From assembly GCA_902364065.1 (NCBI GenBank), contig CABJCJ010000022.1, positions 1 through 45,069 on the forward strand: DNA of 45,069 bases, given 5' to 3'. The translations under genes and the position numbers were made by a program. Of the stretch, positions 1 to 7,613 are shown one piece after another. How positions within the stretch are numbered: the stretch's first letter is position 1; each line of letters begins with the position of its first letter. Source of the stretch: Veillonellaceae bacterium SB90. GTDB taxonomy: Bacteria; Bacillota; Negativicutes; Selenomonadales; Selenomonadaceae. A model generated the notes under the pieces. It was not told where the DNA came from and searched no databases. It was given only the letters and a program-made list of their open reading frames with translations.

Positions 1-74
1 AGAATAAATTAGTAGTTTAGCAACTGCGAAGTTTGAGTTATGATATTCTTCATGCGATGAAAAAGGTGATTCTT

Positions 75-257
75 ATGGCAAGGCAAAAGAAAGATGCAAA
101 GATTTTAAATATCCGTTTGGCCACTCCTGTCAGCGATAAGCTGGAAGCTTTCTGTAAAGAGTCAGGGCAGACGAAAACGGTAGCAGTAGAGCGTTTCTTG
201 ACAAAATGCTTGGATGAATATTTTGCAATTCCGAAAGAACGTCGTTCTCTGAATTAA
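75..257 (+). CDS. Small ribbon-helix-helix-like protein (60 aa)
   Basis: A 60-residue basic protein. A strand-like stretch (ILNIRLATPV) is followed by two helices (DKLEAFCKESG, then VAVERFLTKCLDEYF). This pattern matches the ribbon-helix-helix fold of small DNA-binding proteins such as CopG/Arc or ParD-like antitoxins. The start at 75 is preferred over an upstream in-frame ATG because AAAAGGTGAT lies just before it. No toxin partner is visible downstream; what lies upstream is cut off by the window edge. An intrinsic terminator follows at about 301. The DNA-binding role is inferred from fold pattern only; the target is unknown. Confidence 0.6.
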   Translation: MARQKKDAKILNIRLATPVSDKLEAFCKESGQTKTVAVERFLTKCLDEYFAIPKERRSLN

Positions 258-300
258 TCATTCGCGGTTGACGCTTTCTACCTGCCCAGAATGGTCAGAA

Positions 301-352
301 AAAGTCCTCGTTTCTTCGAATCGGCCAGATAAGAAGAAAACGAGGGCTTTTT
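301..352 (+). terminator. Intrinsic terminator after the small RHH gene
   Basis: The arm AGTCCTCGTTTCTTC pairs with GAAGAAAACGAGGGCT, with one small bulge, and a run of T follows. It lies 40-50 bases downstream of the RHH gene stop and ends its transcript. Confidence 0.75.
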
Positions 353-383
353 GCTGTCCTAGAATAGATACACTTTCGCAGGC

Positions 384-424
384 AAAAAAGAGGCACCTGC
401 CAATCGGACAAAGAGCCTCTTTGA
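384..424 (-). terminator. Intrinsic terminator of the hicB transcript
   Basis: Perfect arms AAAGAGGC and GCCTCTTT flank an 18-20 base loop. Read on the minus strand, the second arm runs into TTTTTTG, so it terminates the leftward hicB transcript just after its stop. Confidence 0.7.
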
Positions 425-436
425 TGTCATGGAGTA

Positions 437-859
437 TTACTGAAAATGTCGTGCCGCAGAATCTTGTACCCCAAGGTATGTCTTCAGAGCTTCCTGCAAC
501 AGATGAGAATAATTTACTTTTTCTCTCTTTGCAAGAATATCCAGCCAGCGAGGAATGGTAACTGTTTTGTTCGTTGATTTATTCAACATTTTTTCTCGGA
601 ACGGCGGCATCCAGGCCCGAATCATGGCAATACTGTCTCCTTTTCCGCAAGTCAAAGAAGATACAGAAGAAGGGGAGGGAATGGATTCGCCATCTTCTTC
701 CATCCCAAAAATGTGGAGCTGTAGTGCTTCTTTGGCATTTCGGAAGGCTTCTTCCATATCGGAAGCACAAGGAAGACATCCTGGTAAATCAGGAAAATAA
801 ATGGAAATACCGTCTTCTGCTTCATGAAAGATTGCGGGGAAAATATATTCATCTTTCAT
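437..859 (-). CDS. hicB: HicB-family antitoxin (140 aa)
   Basis: The N-terminal half is the HicB RNase H-like fold: a strand pattern beginning YIFPAIFHEAEDGISIYFPD with the typical PGC motif (FPDLPGC) near residues 22-28, followed by an EAF..AKEAL helix. The C-terminal 40 residues (NKTVTIPRWLDILAKRE...) form a ribbon-helix-helix DNA-binding domain, as in the HicB class that autoregulates its operon. AAAGGAGTG stands just before the ATG on the minus strand. HicB neutralises the HicA mRNA interferase. Here the adjacent hicA (886-1026) appears degraded, so this antitoxin may be an orphan or may act on another HicA. A second, clearly different hicAB pair lies at 39766-40468. Confidence 0.85.
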   Translation of the reverse strand: MKDEYIFPAIFHEAEDGISIYFPDLPGCLPCASDMEEAFRNAKEALQLHIFGMEEDGESIPSPSSVSSLTCGKGDSIAMIRAWMPPFREKMLNKSTNKTVTIPRWLDILAKREKVNYSHLLQEALKTYLGVQDSAARHFQ

Positions 860-885
860 TATATCGTCACTCCTTTTACAAACAC

Positions 886-1026
886 TCAGGGAAGTACAAT
901 GCCAGCCTGTGCCAGGATACTCTTGAACGTTCCTAGTGGAATATCCTTACGCGGATGCGTGATTGTTACACGGCCTTTCTTTGTCGGATGCTTGAACTGA
1001 TGGTGATCACCGACATGGTAACACAT
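886..1026 (-). pseudogene. hicA remnant (HicA-like mRNA interferase, N-terminus degraded)
   Basis: The last 40 codons translate to an unmistakable HicA C-terminus: GDHHQFKHPTKKGRVTI, then HPRKDIPLGTFKSILAQAG. In HicA the conserved GSHH-type motif carries the catalytic histidine; here it reads GDHH. The usual 20-residue N-terminus (an ELI..L...GW helix) is not in this frame. The only in-frame ATG near by gives a 46-residue product. In the neighbouring frame a stretch starting MTYVELTRV resembles a HicA start, which suggests a frameshift plus a short deletion around 1030-1050. It sits directly upstream of hicB, the normal hicA-hicB order. The call of inactivation depends on the read being correct. 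Confidence 0.6.
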
Positions 1027-1130
1027 ATTATTACACGCGTCAACTCGACGTATGTCATCGCGCTCGACCTCGGCCTCGGCGTTGGCCTGTACATGTTCGG
1101 CGCTTTCTTTTCTTTTGCAGGGATACGTAC

Positions 1131-1160
1131 TTGACAGAACGGTGCTGAAAATCTTAAAAT
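1131..1160 (+). promoter_or_regulatory. Sigma-70-type promoter for the AraC-family regulator
   Basis: TTGACA at 1131 and TAAAAT at 1155 with an 18-base spacer. Transcription would begin near 1167 and run into the leader terminator at 1196 before reaching the gene at 1257. Confidence 0.55.
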
Positions 1161-1195
1161 AATATAAGAAGTAAACAAATTGATTCAAAGACAAG

Positions 1196-1228
1196 GGAGT
1201 CGTTTTCGTGAGGAAACGGCTCTTTTTT
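1196..1228 (+). terminator. Leader terminator hairpin between promoter and araC-type gene
   Basis: GAGTCGTTTTC pairs with GAAACGGCTC around a short loop and is followed by TTTTTT. It points rightward, yet no rightward gene lies upstream (hicAB run leftward), so it is placed to attenuate the regulator gene that begins about 30 bases later. Confidence 0.6.
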
Positions 1229-1256
1229 GTACCCGGGGCTGACAGGAGGGATGCAT

Positions 1257-2129
1257 ATGGAACGGACAAGAAACGCCGGCCTGTGGCAGCGCAAAGCGAT
1301 TTTTTCAGAGGAAAGCTATATTCCCTGGCAGCCGGGATTTGAACGCTTCGGCGCAGAATACCATCATCAATTTGTCCATGATGACATCGTAGCGGATTTC
1401 TATGAAATCGATGGCGCCGATTTCATGCACTATGCGCTGCCGACCATCCCCGATGGCTGTACGGATTTCATGTTCACGAAAAGCGGCGATGTCTTTCATG
1501 GCTATATCAGTACTGGTGTACGCGCCAAGAAGGATTTTTACTTCGGCGAGATTGAGTACCTGTTCGGCATCCGGTTCATGCCCGGTGCGACCTGCCTGTT
1601 CTTCCGAAATCCAATCCGGGAGATCGTGGAGCGCCCGGTCTACATAGAAGATCTCTTTGCCGAAGGGGATTCCCTGCTGTCGCGTCTGACGGCAACGAGT
1701 TCCTTCGAAGAACGTGTCGCGGTGGCAACAAAGTTCCTGCAGGCAGCGCGTCTGCAGGAGGATGGGCAGAGTAAGCTTCTGGGTTACTGCACGAAGCGCA
1801 TGTACCAGACCCGGGGAAATGAGAAACTTTCTGTACTGGCCGAGGATACGGGCTATACTGACCGCTATATCCGCAATTTGTTCACGGACTATATCGGTAT
1901 TTCTCCAAAATCATTCTGCCAGATGCTGCGTCTGCAATACGTCCTGCTGCTGTTGGCACAGCATCCGTATATGAATCTGGAGGCTGCGGCTGCGTTTGCC
2001 GGTTACGACGACCTCAGCCATATGAACCGCGACTGCCGCCGGTATATGGGCTGCAGTTCCCGCCAGGTCCGCACAGAGGATTTCTGGCAGAGGGGATCGA
2101 AAAACGGCAGCATCATGTTTCCCTGTTGA
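1257..2129 (+). CDS. AraC-family transcriptional regulator (probable eut regulator)
   Basis: About 290 residues. The N-terminal ~150 residues form a ligand-sensing domain of the kind annotated DUF6597 (motifs YHHQFVHDDIVADFYEIDGAD and IPDGCTDFMF). The last ~100 residues contain two helix-turn-helix motifs of the AraC type (LSVLAEDTGYTDRYIRNLFTDYIG, then LEAAAAFAGYDDLSHMNRDC). GACAGGAGG lies before two in-frame ATGs; 1257 has the better spacing. It lies 170 bases upstream of eutA in the same direction, which by analogy with EutR makes it a candidate activator of the ethanolamine genes. The eutA promoter has a good -10 but a poor -35, as expected for an activated promoter. The ligand is not known. 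Confidence 0.8.
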   Translation: MERTRNAGLWQRKAIFSEESYIPWQPGFERFGAEYHHQFVHDDIVADFYEIDGADFMHYALPTIPDGCTDFMFTKSGDVFHGYISTGVRAKKDFYFGEIEYLFGIRFMPGATCLFFRNPIREIVERPVYIEDLFAEGDSLLSRLTATSSFEERVAVATKFLQAARLQEDGQSKLLGYCTKRMYQTRGNEKLSVLAEDTGYTDRYIRNLFTDYIGISPKSFCQMLRLQYVLLLLAQHPYMNLEAAAAFAGYDDLSHMNRDCRRYMGCSSRQVRTEDFWQRGSKNGSIMFPC

Positions 2130-2146
2130 AAACGGGCAGGATAAGG

Positions 2147-2158
2147 TTTTCATGAAAA
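2147..2158. promoter_or_regulatory. Palindrome upstream of the eutA promoter, candidate operator
   Basis: TTTTCATGAAAA is a perfect 12-base palindrome about 50 bases upstream of the eutA -10. It is placed where an activator would bind. No second copy was seen near by, so assignment to the AraC-type protein is only inferred from position. Confidence 0.35.
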
Positions 2159-2206
2159 TATTTTGTGCGAGTTCCGATTTTTTCTATTTTATTTCGCAGT
2201 TCAGCC

Positions 2207-2212
2207 TATAAT
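2207..2212 (+). promoter_or_regulatory. -10 element of the eutA promoter (weak -35)
   Basis: TATAAT at 2207 with no recognisable -35 at the proper distance (the region is a T-rich stretch). The predicted start is near 2219, only a few bases before the hairpin at 2226. Confidence 0.45.
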
Positions 2213-2225
2213 AAGAACATCGAAA

Positions 2226-2270
2226 GCGAGCAACGGTGCCGGAAAGGTTATCCCGTTGCCCGCTTTTTTA
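2226..2270 (+). terminator. Terminator hairpin between araC-type gene and eutA
   Basis: GCGAGCAACGG pairs with CCGTTGCCCGC (one mismatch) and runs into TTTTTTA. It lies downstream of the predicted eutA promoter and upstream of the eutA ribosome site, so it is either the end of the regulator transcript or an attenuator for eutA. Confidence 0.7.
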
Positions 2271-2302
2271 TTTGCAGCTTACAGGAAAGGAGGTCGTCTG
2301 CG

Positions 2303-3703
2303 ATGCAGCAGCTCATCAGCGTGGGGATTGATATCGGCACGAGTACGACACAAGTCATCTACAGCCGTCTGAGCGTGGACGACACCTCGTATGCATCCCA
2401 GCTTTCGCAGATGGAGATCGTCGATAAGGAAATCCTTTATAAAGGCAGGATTTACATGACGCCGATTGTCCAGCAAAAATTCCTGGCAATGGATGCCCTG
2501 AAGGCCATCCTGAATCGGGAGTTCGAAACGTCAGGCATCCGGCGGGAGGATGTGGCTAGTGGTGCCGTGATCATCACGGGGGAGGCCGCCAACAAAGAGA
2601 ATGCGGCCAGTATTGCCGAAGCCCTGGCTGAATATGCCGGAGATTTGGTCGTTGCCATTGCCGGTCCGGATTTGGAAGGGATCTTGGCCGGTATCGGCAG
2701 CGGTGCGCAGCAAAAGGCGCGTGAAAAATTGATTCGTCTGGTCAATTTCGACATTGGCGGCGGTACGGCGAATGCGGCTGTCTTTGATAAAGGAAAGCTG
2801 GTCGATGCCTATGCACTCCACATCGGCGGCCGGCTCATCCAGTTTGACGCATCGCATCGCGTCACGTACTGTTCGCCATTCGTCCATAACATGTTGCAGA
2901 AAGAAAATGCCGACAGCAGTACGGTGACGTCACAGCAGGCAGAGCATATCTGCCGGGAGTTCGCGGATATCCTCGTCCGCATTGCTCAGGGCCGGAGCCC
3001 GGGCGCGGAGGAGGAGAGCCTGATGATCTATCATCCGCCGCAGCCCGTGCCGGTCGATGCCTGTTCCTTTTCCGGCGGCGTTGGCGAGTTCGTCTATCAG
3101 GAGGATGCTCCTGACAAGAACGCATTCTTTTACCAGTATGGCGATATCGGTCCTCGGCTGGGGCTGACCATCCGGCAGCGTTTTGCCGAGGCCGGCATCC
3201 CTATCGTCAAGGTGCCGGAGCGCATCCGGGCGACCGTCATCGGGGCCGGCGTACACAGCATGAAGCTGAGCGGCAGCACGGTCTTTTACGACGCAAAGCT
3301 GCTGCCGCTCAAGAATGTTCCGGTGGTGTCCATTCCCTATCGTCAGGGAGAGGGTGAGGAAAAGTTTCTCACGAGACTCCGGCAAAAAGCGGCACGGAAT
3401 GCCGGTGATGCCAATATCTGCCTGAGCATCCAGGATTTAAAGAAGCCGCGTTATCAGGAAATCAAATTCCTGGCCAGGGCCTTGTGGAAGTGGGAGAAGG
3501 AATCCGGACGCCGGCTGCTGCTGGTGCTGCCTTGTGACTGTGCCAAGGTCCTGGGACAGACGCTGGCCATCTGCCGGGATGAGGCGCAGGGCTTCCTGTG
3601 CGTTGATAACGTCCGGGCGACCGACGGCATGTACATCGATTTTTGCAAACCCGTTGGCGGCAGCGTCCTGCTTGTCCTCAAGATGCTGATTTTCAAGAAT
3701 TGA
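2303..3703 (+). CDS. eutA: Ethanolamine ammonia-lyase reactivating factor EutA
   Basis: 466 residues, the usual EutA length. It is an ASKHA-fold ATPase that exchanges damaged cobalamin for free adenosylcobalamin in inactivated ethanolamine ammonia-lyase. The phosphate-1 loop GIDIGTST is at residues 8-15 and the phosphate-2 motif FDIGGGTAN begins near residue 149. The family stretch SGGVGEFVY is also present. The start at 2303 is chosen because AAAGGAGG stands 10 bases ahead; an upstream in-frame ATG at 2165 would place the terminator hairpin inside the gene. It is followed 16 bases later by eutB and forms an operon with eutB, eutC and the permease. Confidence 0.93.
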   Translation: MQQLISVGIDIGTSTTQVIYSRLSVDDTSYASQLSQMEIVDKEILYKGRIYMTPIVQQKFLAMDALKAILNREFETSGIRREDVASGAVIITGEAANKENAASIAEALAEYAGDLVVAIAGPDLEGILAGIGSGAQQKAREKLIRLVNFDIGGGTANAAVFDKGKLVDAYALHIGGRLIQFDASHRVTYCSPFVHNMLQKENADSSTVTSQQAEHICREFADILVRIAQGRSPGAEEESLMIYHPPQPVPVDACSFSGGVGEFVYQEDAPDKNAFFYQYGDIGPRLGLTIRQRFAEAGIPIVKVPERIRATVIGAGVHSMKLSGSTVFYDAKLLPLKNVPVVSIPYRQGEGEEKFLTRLRQKAARNAGDANICLSIQDLKKPRYQEIKFLARALWKWEKESGRRLLLVLPCDCAKVLGQTLAICRDEAQGFLCVDNVRATDGMYIDFCKPVGGSVLLVLKMLIFKN

Positions 3704-3719
3704 GAGAAGGGAATCACCC

Positions 3720-5093
3720 ATGCGCTTAAAGACAAAATTATTGAATCATACCTACGAGTTTCGCGACTTGAACGATGTCATGGCCAAGGCCAATGAAGAA
3801 AAGACAGGAGATTCCCTGGCCGGCATTGGTGCTGATTCCGCTGCTGAGCGGGTGGCGGCAAAAGTCGTGCTGGCAGAAGTCACGCTGAAGGAACTGCGGG
3901 AAAATCCCTGCATCCCCTATGAGGCGGACGAAATCACCCGCCTGGAAGAAGATGCCGTTGATGAGGAGGCCTTTGCCAAGATCGCTTCCATGAGCGTGGG
4001 GGAGTTCCGCGAGTTCCTGCTGGCGGCAGACACAAAAACCATTGCTTCCATCCGCGGCGGTCTGACAGCTGAAATGATTGCCGCCGTCACGAAATTGATG
4101 AGCAATATGAATCTCATCTGTATCGCGGCCAAGATGCCTGTGACAGCTACCTGCAATACAACCATCGGCCTGCCTGGTGTTTTTGCCGGAAGGCTGCAGC
4201 CAAACAACGCCAAGGATGATATCCGCGGCATCATGGCTTCTGTTTACGAGGGAATCAGCTATGGGATTGGCGATGCGGTCATCGGCCTGAATCCGGTCAG
4301 CGATGATGTCGATACGGTTCAGAGAATTCTCGGGGAGTTCACCGAATTCATGGAAACCTGGGACATCCCGACCCAGAACTGCGTGCTGGCCCATGTGACG
4401 ACGCAGATGGAGGCTCTGAAGCGGCCGGAAACCACCATGGACCTCATGTTCCAGAGCCTGGCCGGGACTGAGGATGCCAACCGCGGCTTCGGCATAAGCC
4501 TGACACTCATGGATGAAGCGTATGCCTGCATGAAAGAGCGAAAACATTCGCATGGTCCCAATTTCATGTATTTCGAGACGGGCCAGGGCTCGGAACTCTC
4601 CTTGGAAGCCCATCACGGCGTGGATCAGGTTACATTGGAAGCCCGCTGCTATGCCATGGCCAAGCGGTACCATCCGTTCCTGGTCAACACGGTGGTCGGC
4701 TTTATCGGGCCGGAGTACCTGTACGACGGCAAGCAGACCATCCGGGCGGGACTCGAGGATCATTTCATGGGCAAGCTCACAGGCATCCCGATGGGGGTGG
4801 ATTGCTGCCATACGAATCACATGAATTCGGATCAGAATGATTCCGATAACCTGGCCATGCTGGTTGCCATGGCAGGAGGCAATTACATCATGGGCATCCC
4901 GCTCGCGGATGATGTCATGCTGATGAATCAGACGACGAGTTTCCATGATATTGCTTCCATCCGCGAAGTGACCGGCAAACGGCCCATCCGGGAATTCGAA
5001 CAGGCGATGGAACGCCTGGGAATCATGGAGGACGGCCGCTTGACCGAGCGGGCGGGAGATCCTTCAATCTTCTGGAAGGGGGGAGCGTTATGA
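3720..5093 (+). CDS. eutB: Ethanolamine ammonia-lyase large subunit EutB
   Basis: 457 residues, close to the usual 453-465. EutB is the TIM-barrel catalytic subunit that, with EutC and adenosylcobalamin, splits ethanolamine into acetaldehyde and ammonia. Recognisable family stretches are IRGGLTAEMIAAVTKLMSN, TIGLPGVFAGRLQPN, NFMYFETGQGSELS and GVDCCHTNHMNSDQND. AGAAGGGA precedes the ATG. Its stop overlaps the eutC start by four bases (ATGA), implying translational coupling of the two subunits. No shell proteins, EutE, EutD or EutG are present near by. Confidence 0.96.
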   Translation: MRLKTKLLNHTYEFRDLNDVMAKANEEKTGDSLAGIGADSAAERVAAKVVLAEVTLKELRENPCIPYEADEITRLEEDAVDEEAFAKIASMSVGEFREFLLAADTKTIASIRGGLTAEMIAAVTKLMSNMNLICIAAKMPVTATCNTTIGLPGVFAGRLQPNNAKDDIRGIMASVYEGISYGIGDAVIGLNPVSDDVDTVQRILGEFTEFMETWDIPTQNCVLAHVTTQMEALKRPETTMDLMFQSLAGTEDANRGFGISLTLMDEAYACMKERKHSHGPNFMYFETGQGSELSLEAHHGVDQVTLEARCYAMAKRYHPFLVNTVVGFIGPEYLYDGKQTIRAGLEDHFMGKLTGIPMGVDCCHTNHMNSDQNDSDNLAMLVAMAGGNYIMGIPLADDVMLMNQTTSFHDIASIREVTGKRPIREFEQAMERLGIMEDGRLTERAGDPSIFWKGGAL

Positions 5094-5866
5094 AGGATGA
5101 AGATGGTTTTGTGCGGGATATATCCGCCATCGATTATCATACGCGTGTCACGATCCAGCATCCCTGCAATCTGGAAGCCTGCAGGGCCATCAAGGGCAGC
5201 ACGAATGCCAGGATCTGCGTGGGGAAAGCCGGTTCGAGTTATCGGACGGAAAGCTACCTTCGCTATCTGTCGGATCATGCGGCTGCCATGGATTCGGTCT
5301 GGAAGGAAGTGGATGATATCATTTTTGATCCGTATGGCTTTGTCAAAGTCGAGACTTGTGCCAAGAGCAAAGAAGCGTATATCAAAAGACCCGACCTGGG
5401 ACGAATCTTCTCATCGGCGACGATGGATTTCCTGAAGAAGAACTGCAGGCATGACATAGATGTCCAGATCCTGATCGTAGATGGCCTGAGCGCCTATGCG
5501 ATTGAAGAGAATGCGTTGGACGTATACGAGGTGATGCTGGATGGTTTGAAGGCACGGGGGTATTCCCTCGGAACGCCGATTTACATCAGGCATGGGCGTG
5601 TGGCGACGATGGATTCCATCAGCGAGGCACTCCATGCGAAAGTCATCGTACAGCTGATTGGCGAACGGCCGGGACTCATCACGAATCAGAGCATGAGCTG
5701 CTACATGGCCTATGAAGCCAGCACGAAAAAACCGGAGTCGCAGCGGACCGTCATTTCCAATATCTATGCGGGCGGCACGCCCGCTATCGAAGCGGCGGCC
5801 CAGATTGTCGACTGGTGCGGTGTCCTGATGCGAGAGAAGAAAAGCGGAGCTGCCTTGAAACTGTGA
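5090..5866 (+). CDS. eutC: Ethanolamine ammonia-lyase small subunit EutC
   Basis: 258 residues. EutC binds the lower face of adenosylcobalamin and completes the lyase with EutB. Family motifs visible are ARICVGKAGSSYRTESYLRY near the N-terminus, the DGLSA motif (VDGLSAYAIEENA) mid-protein, GERPGLI and the C-terminal SNIYAGGTPAIEAA. It is somewhat shorter than the enterobacterial protein (about 295) because it lacks that protein's N-terminal extension, which there helps microcompartment targeting. This agrees with the absence of shell genes here. It overlaps eutB by four bases. Confidence 0.95.
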   Translation: MKDEDGFVRDISAIDYHTRVTIQHPCNLEACRAIKGSTNARICVGKAGSSYRTESYLRYLSDHAAAMDSVWKEVDDIIFDPYGFVKVETCAKSKEAYIKRPDLGRIFSSATMDFLKKNCRHDIDVQILIVDGLSAYAIEENALDVYEVMLDGLKARGYSLGTPIYIRHGRVATMDSISEALHAKVIVQLIGERPGLITNQSMSCYMAYEASTKKPESQRTVISNIYAGGTPAIEAAAQIVDWCGVLMREKKSGAALKL

Positions 5867-5925
5867 AGCATACATCTTTGTATCGCAGCATCTCAGAATG
5901 AACTGTATGAAAAGGAGTGGTGATC

Positions 5926-7425
5926 ATGTCTACTTCTGCTGTTGCTGTTTCAGAACCCAGACTGGAGCGTGCGTTGAGCCTGTCTTCGTGCATCACGATT
6001 ACGACAGGTGCTGTCATTGGCGTCGGTCTGTTCACAACGGGTTCCGCTGCTGCCGTCAGCATGGGAACTTCTGCCATTATCGCGACGATTATTGCCTTTC
6101 TAATGGTCCTGTGGCCGTCCTTGCTGTATGGCGAGATGGGCGCAGCACTGCCCTTGGCCGGCGGTACGTATGCGTTTGCGAAGCGTGCCATCAGCTATCC
6201 GGTCGGCATCTTCTGCAGCTGGAATTATACCGTGGCCCAGATCGGCATCGCGGGCGCTGAAGCCCTGGCCTTTGCCAATTACTTCGGCTGCCTGCTGAAC
6301 TTCCTGGGCTATACGAGCCCGGTCAATGAGAAGGTGCTCGCTTCGGGGCTGATCGTTCTATTTGTCCTGATCAACTATTTCGGCATCAAGGCGGCGGGTA
6401 AATTCCAGAATGCGTTCATGTTCTTCTTCTGGGGCATGTCCACCATCTGGTTCTTCAATGTCCTGAAGGATGTGGATTTTGCCAATTTCATGCCTCTTTT
6501 TGCCGGTATCCCGCATGAAGTCACGTCGATGGCACAGCTGATCGTTGCCGTCTGGTGGTGCTTTGCCGGCTTCGAGACGGTCGTCGGCATGGGCTCGGAA
6601 ATCGAATTCCCTCAGATTACGATTCCGCGTGCTCTGATTATCTCTCCGTTCATCGTCTATGGTGTCAATGCCCTGTTTTACTGGTTCCTCATCGGTATCA
6701 CGCCGCTCGACATGGTGAGTGAGGTATCCGGTGCCACGGCGCCCTTCGCTTCGGCCATGAATGCGGCCGGCATCGTCGGCCTGCCCGCCATTATCCTGTG
6801 CCTGGGCATTACGTTCGGCGGTGACTTCTCCACGATGAATCCCTGCATCACGGGGCCGTCAAGATACATGTACACGATGTCAAAGGACGGCTGTTTCCCG
6901 AAGGTCCTTGGCAAGCTGCATCCGAAATACAAGAGCCCATATGTGGCTGTCCTGACCATTGGCGTCATCGCCCTGTTCCTGATCTGGTCCGGCTCCATTG
7001 CCATCATCGCTGCCATGTGCGCCTTTTCGCAGATGATCTGTTACATGATTGGCTTCCTTTCGTATATCTTCCTGTACAAGAAAGAACCGGATCTTGCGCG
7101 TCCCTGGGTCGCGCCGCTCGGAACGGTTGGCGCCGTGGTCAATCTGATCGTTTACGGCGTCGTCATGGTCCTGGCCGTTGACTGGTCTGCACTGCCATAC
7201 AATCTGGTCCTGTGCGCGGCCTGCCTGGCTTACTATTTCTTTGAAGTGCGCAACAGACCGATGCCGGAAGCCGCGAAGGAGCTGGAAGCATCCGAACTCG
7301 TCCTGAATGCTCCGGATGCAGAGGAGATGGCCAGCCTCAACAAGGAATACCGCTACTGGAAGTGGGGCGCCGTCATCGTCTTCGTGGCTGCTTCCGGTGC
7401 CTTCGCGCTGGGAAGCCTGCTCTAA
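5926..7425 (+). CDS. APC-family amino acid/amine permease (probable ethanolamine permease)
   Basis: 499 residues with about twelve hydrophobic segments. The first membrane segment carries the APC-superfamily glycine motif (TTGAVIGVGLFTTGSAAAVSM). Family-typical GEMGAALPLAGGTYAFAKRA and the long cytoplasmic loop FPKVLGKLHPKYKSPYVAV are present. The ATG at 5926 is preferred to an upstream GTG because AAAGGAG stands 9 bases ahead. The gene is 59 bases downstream of eutC with no terminator between, so it most likely imports ethanolamine for the lyase. It resembles Eat-type permeases; specificity rests on context. A terminator follows at 7491. Confidence 0.8.
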   Translation: MSTSAVAVSEPRLERALSLSSCITITTGAVIGVGLFTTGSAAAVSMGTSAIIATIIAFLMVLWPSLLYGEMGAALPLAGGTYAFAKRAISYPVGIFCSWNYTVAQIGIAGAEALAFANYFGCLLNFLGYTSPVNEKVLASGLIVLFVLINYFGIKAAGKFQNAFMFFFWGMSTIWFFNVLKDVDFANFMPLFAGIPHEVTSMAQLIVAVWWCFAGFETVVGMGSEIEFPQITIPRALIISPFIVYGVNALFYWFLIGITPLDMVSEVSGATAPFASAMNAAGIVGLPAIILCLGITFGGDFSTMNPCITGPSRYMYTMSKDGCFPKVLGKLHPKYKSPYVAVLTIGVIALFLIWSGSIAIIAAMCAFSQMICYMIGFLSYIFLYKKEPDLARPWVAPLGTVGAVVNLIVYGVVMVLAVDWSALPYNLVLCAACLAYYFFEVRNRPMPEAAKELEASELVLNAPDAEEMASLNKEYRYWKWGAVIVFVAASGAFALGSLL

Positions 7426-7453
7426 AGTATACAGAGTTCATAGAGAAATAGGA

Positions 7454-7482
7454 TTGACAGATCGTATCCTGCGAGCTATCAT
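7454..7482 (+). promoter_or_regulatory. Consensus-like promoter ahead of the ABC operon
   Basis: TTGACA at 7454 and TATCAT at 7477 with a 17-base spacer. The predicted start is near 7489, immediately before the terminator hairpin at 7491. Confidence 0.6.
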
Positions 7483-7490
7483 AAAACCAT

Positions 7491-7535
7491 AAAAGCAACG
7501 GAGCTTCGGATTCTCGAAGTTTGGTTGCTTTTTCT
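7491..7535 (+). terminator. Terminator hairpin between permease and ABC operon
   Basis: AAAAGCAAC pairs with GTTGCTTTTT; inside, GCTTCG pairs with CGAAGT around a six-base loop. A T-rich tail follows. It can end the eut operon, but it also lies downstream of the promoter at 7454. Confidence 0.75.
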
Positions 7536-7575
7536 TTTATCTGTCTATGAATGAATCCATCATTTATAGATGACA

Positions 7576-7599
7576 ATTGATTATTCGATTAATATCAAT
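7576..7599. promoter_or_regulatory. Inverted repeat just upstream of the ABC permease ribosome site
   Basis: ATTGAT at 7576 is mirrored by ATCAAT ending at 7599, in a very A+T-rich stretch abutting the Shine-Dalgarno sequence. It is operator-like; the protein that would bind it (the RpiR or AraC type regulator) is unknown. Confidence 0.35.
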
Positions 7600-7613
7600 C
7601 GGGGGGAGTGGCT

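Noticed and set aside
1024..1178. Independent small gene beginning MTYVELTRV on the minus strand
   Set aside because: It reads as the out-of-frame start of the hicA remnant rather than a gene of its own; the downstream part has no protein-like pattern.
2160..2302. Cobalamin riboswitch or ANTAR-type dual hairpin leader for eut
   Set aside because: The interval is too short for a cobalamin riboswitch, and the loops do not show the A..G hexaloop pattern of ANTAR targets.
3738..4946. Long open frame on the minus strand opposite eutB
   Set aside because: It lies wholly inside a confidently identified gene, is rich in His/Arg/Asp as expected of antisense frames in G+C-rich DNA, and has no ribosome site.
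2303..7425. Bacterial microcompartment locus
   Set aside because: No shell-protein (BMC-H, BMC-P) genes or encapsulation partners are present in the window.
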